A stretch of 5,717 nt of DNA from an uncultured Eubacteriales bacterium (lineage in GTDB: Bacteria; Bacillota; Clostridia; Oscillospirales; Oscillospiraceae): assembly GCA_900320765.1 (NCBI GenBank), contig ONTN01000147.1, forward strand, positions 1 to 5,717, written 5' to 3'. Of the stretch, positions 5,700 to 5,717 are shown in pieces. The position numbers were made by a program, and so were the translations under genes. The notes below the pieces were generated by a model. The model was not told where the DNA came from and did no database searches. It was given only the letters and a program-made list of their open reading frames with translations. Positions within the stretch are counted from its first letter, which is position 1; every line of letters begins with the position of its first letter.

Positions 5700-5717
5700 C
5701 TTGTTTATACCGAAAAG

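Overview
The window looks like a piece of a Bacillota (probably gut Clostridia) genome or metagenome-assembled contig. The evidence is strong AGGAGG-type ribosome binding sites with GTG/TTG starts, a ruvX gene, GC-rich coding with frequent AGA/AGG arginine codons, and an intergenic palindromic repeat of a kind I recall from gut Clostridia. The lineage call is inference from style, not from a marker gene.

Layout. Nucleotides 3-2048 (+) form one uninterrupted reading frame that does not look like one natural gene. Its first part (to about nt 890) is a 2H-phosphoesterase (DUF1868/LigT-like) followed by the start of a low-molecular-weight tyrosine phosphatase-like domain. Its second part (from about nt 900) is the C-terminal two thirds of a GH13 alpha-amylase, entered just after the point where conserved region I should be. 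Codon choice flips at the join: leucine is CTG in 26 of 33 codons before it and in 2 of 28 after it; glutamate is GAA in 16 of 23 before and 2 of 15 after. I read this as a fusion of two unrelated sequences, most likely an assembly chimera, less likely a real recombination. Twelve bases downstream, nt 2061-2831 (+) encode a HAD-superfamily hydrolase with a Tyr in place of the second motif I Asp.

Nt 2832-3024 lie between convergent genes. They hold a roughly 130-bp imperfect inverted-repeat element made of four small hairpins, then a strong rho-independent terminator that probably serves both strands.

The rest is on the minus strand, reading leftward from the right edge: a promoter-like TATAAT, ruvX (nt 5657-5238), and, 19 bases later, a gene of about 730 codons (nt 5218-3025). 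That gene fuses an MprF-like flippase membrane domain to a GT4 glycosyltransferase. It is split by an apparent single extra base at about nt 3604, so it appears as a 573-residue and a 185-residue reading frame. Restoring the frame gives a continuous GT4 domain. The plausible role of the intact protein is making a glycolipid on the inner membrane face and translocating it across the membrane; this is inferred from domains only.

The two most important points for a reader are that the first ORF should not be taken at face value as a novel fusion enzyme until the junction at about nt 880-903 is confirmed by reads, and that the flippase-glycosyltransferase is one gene with a frameshift rather than two genes.
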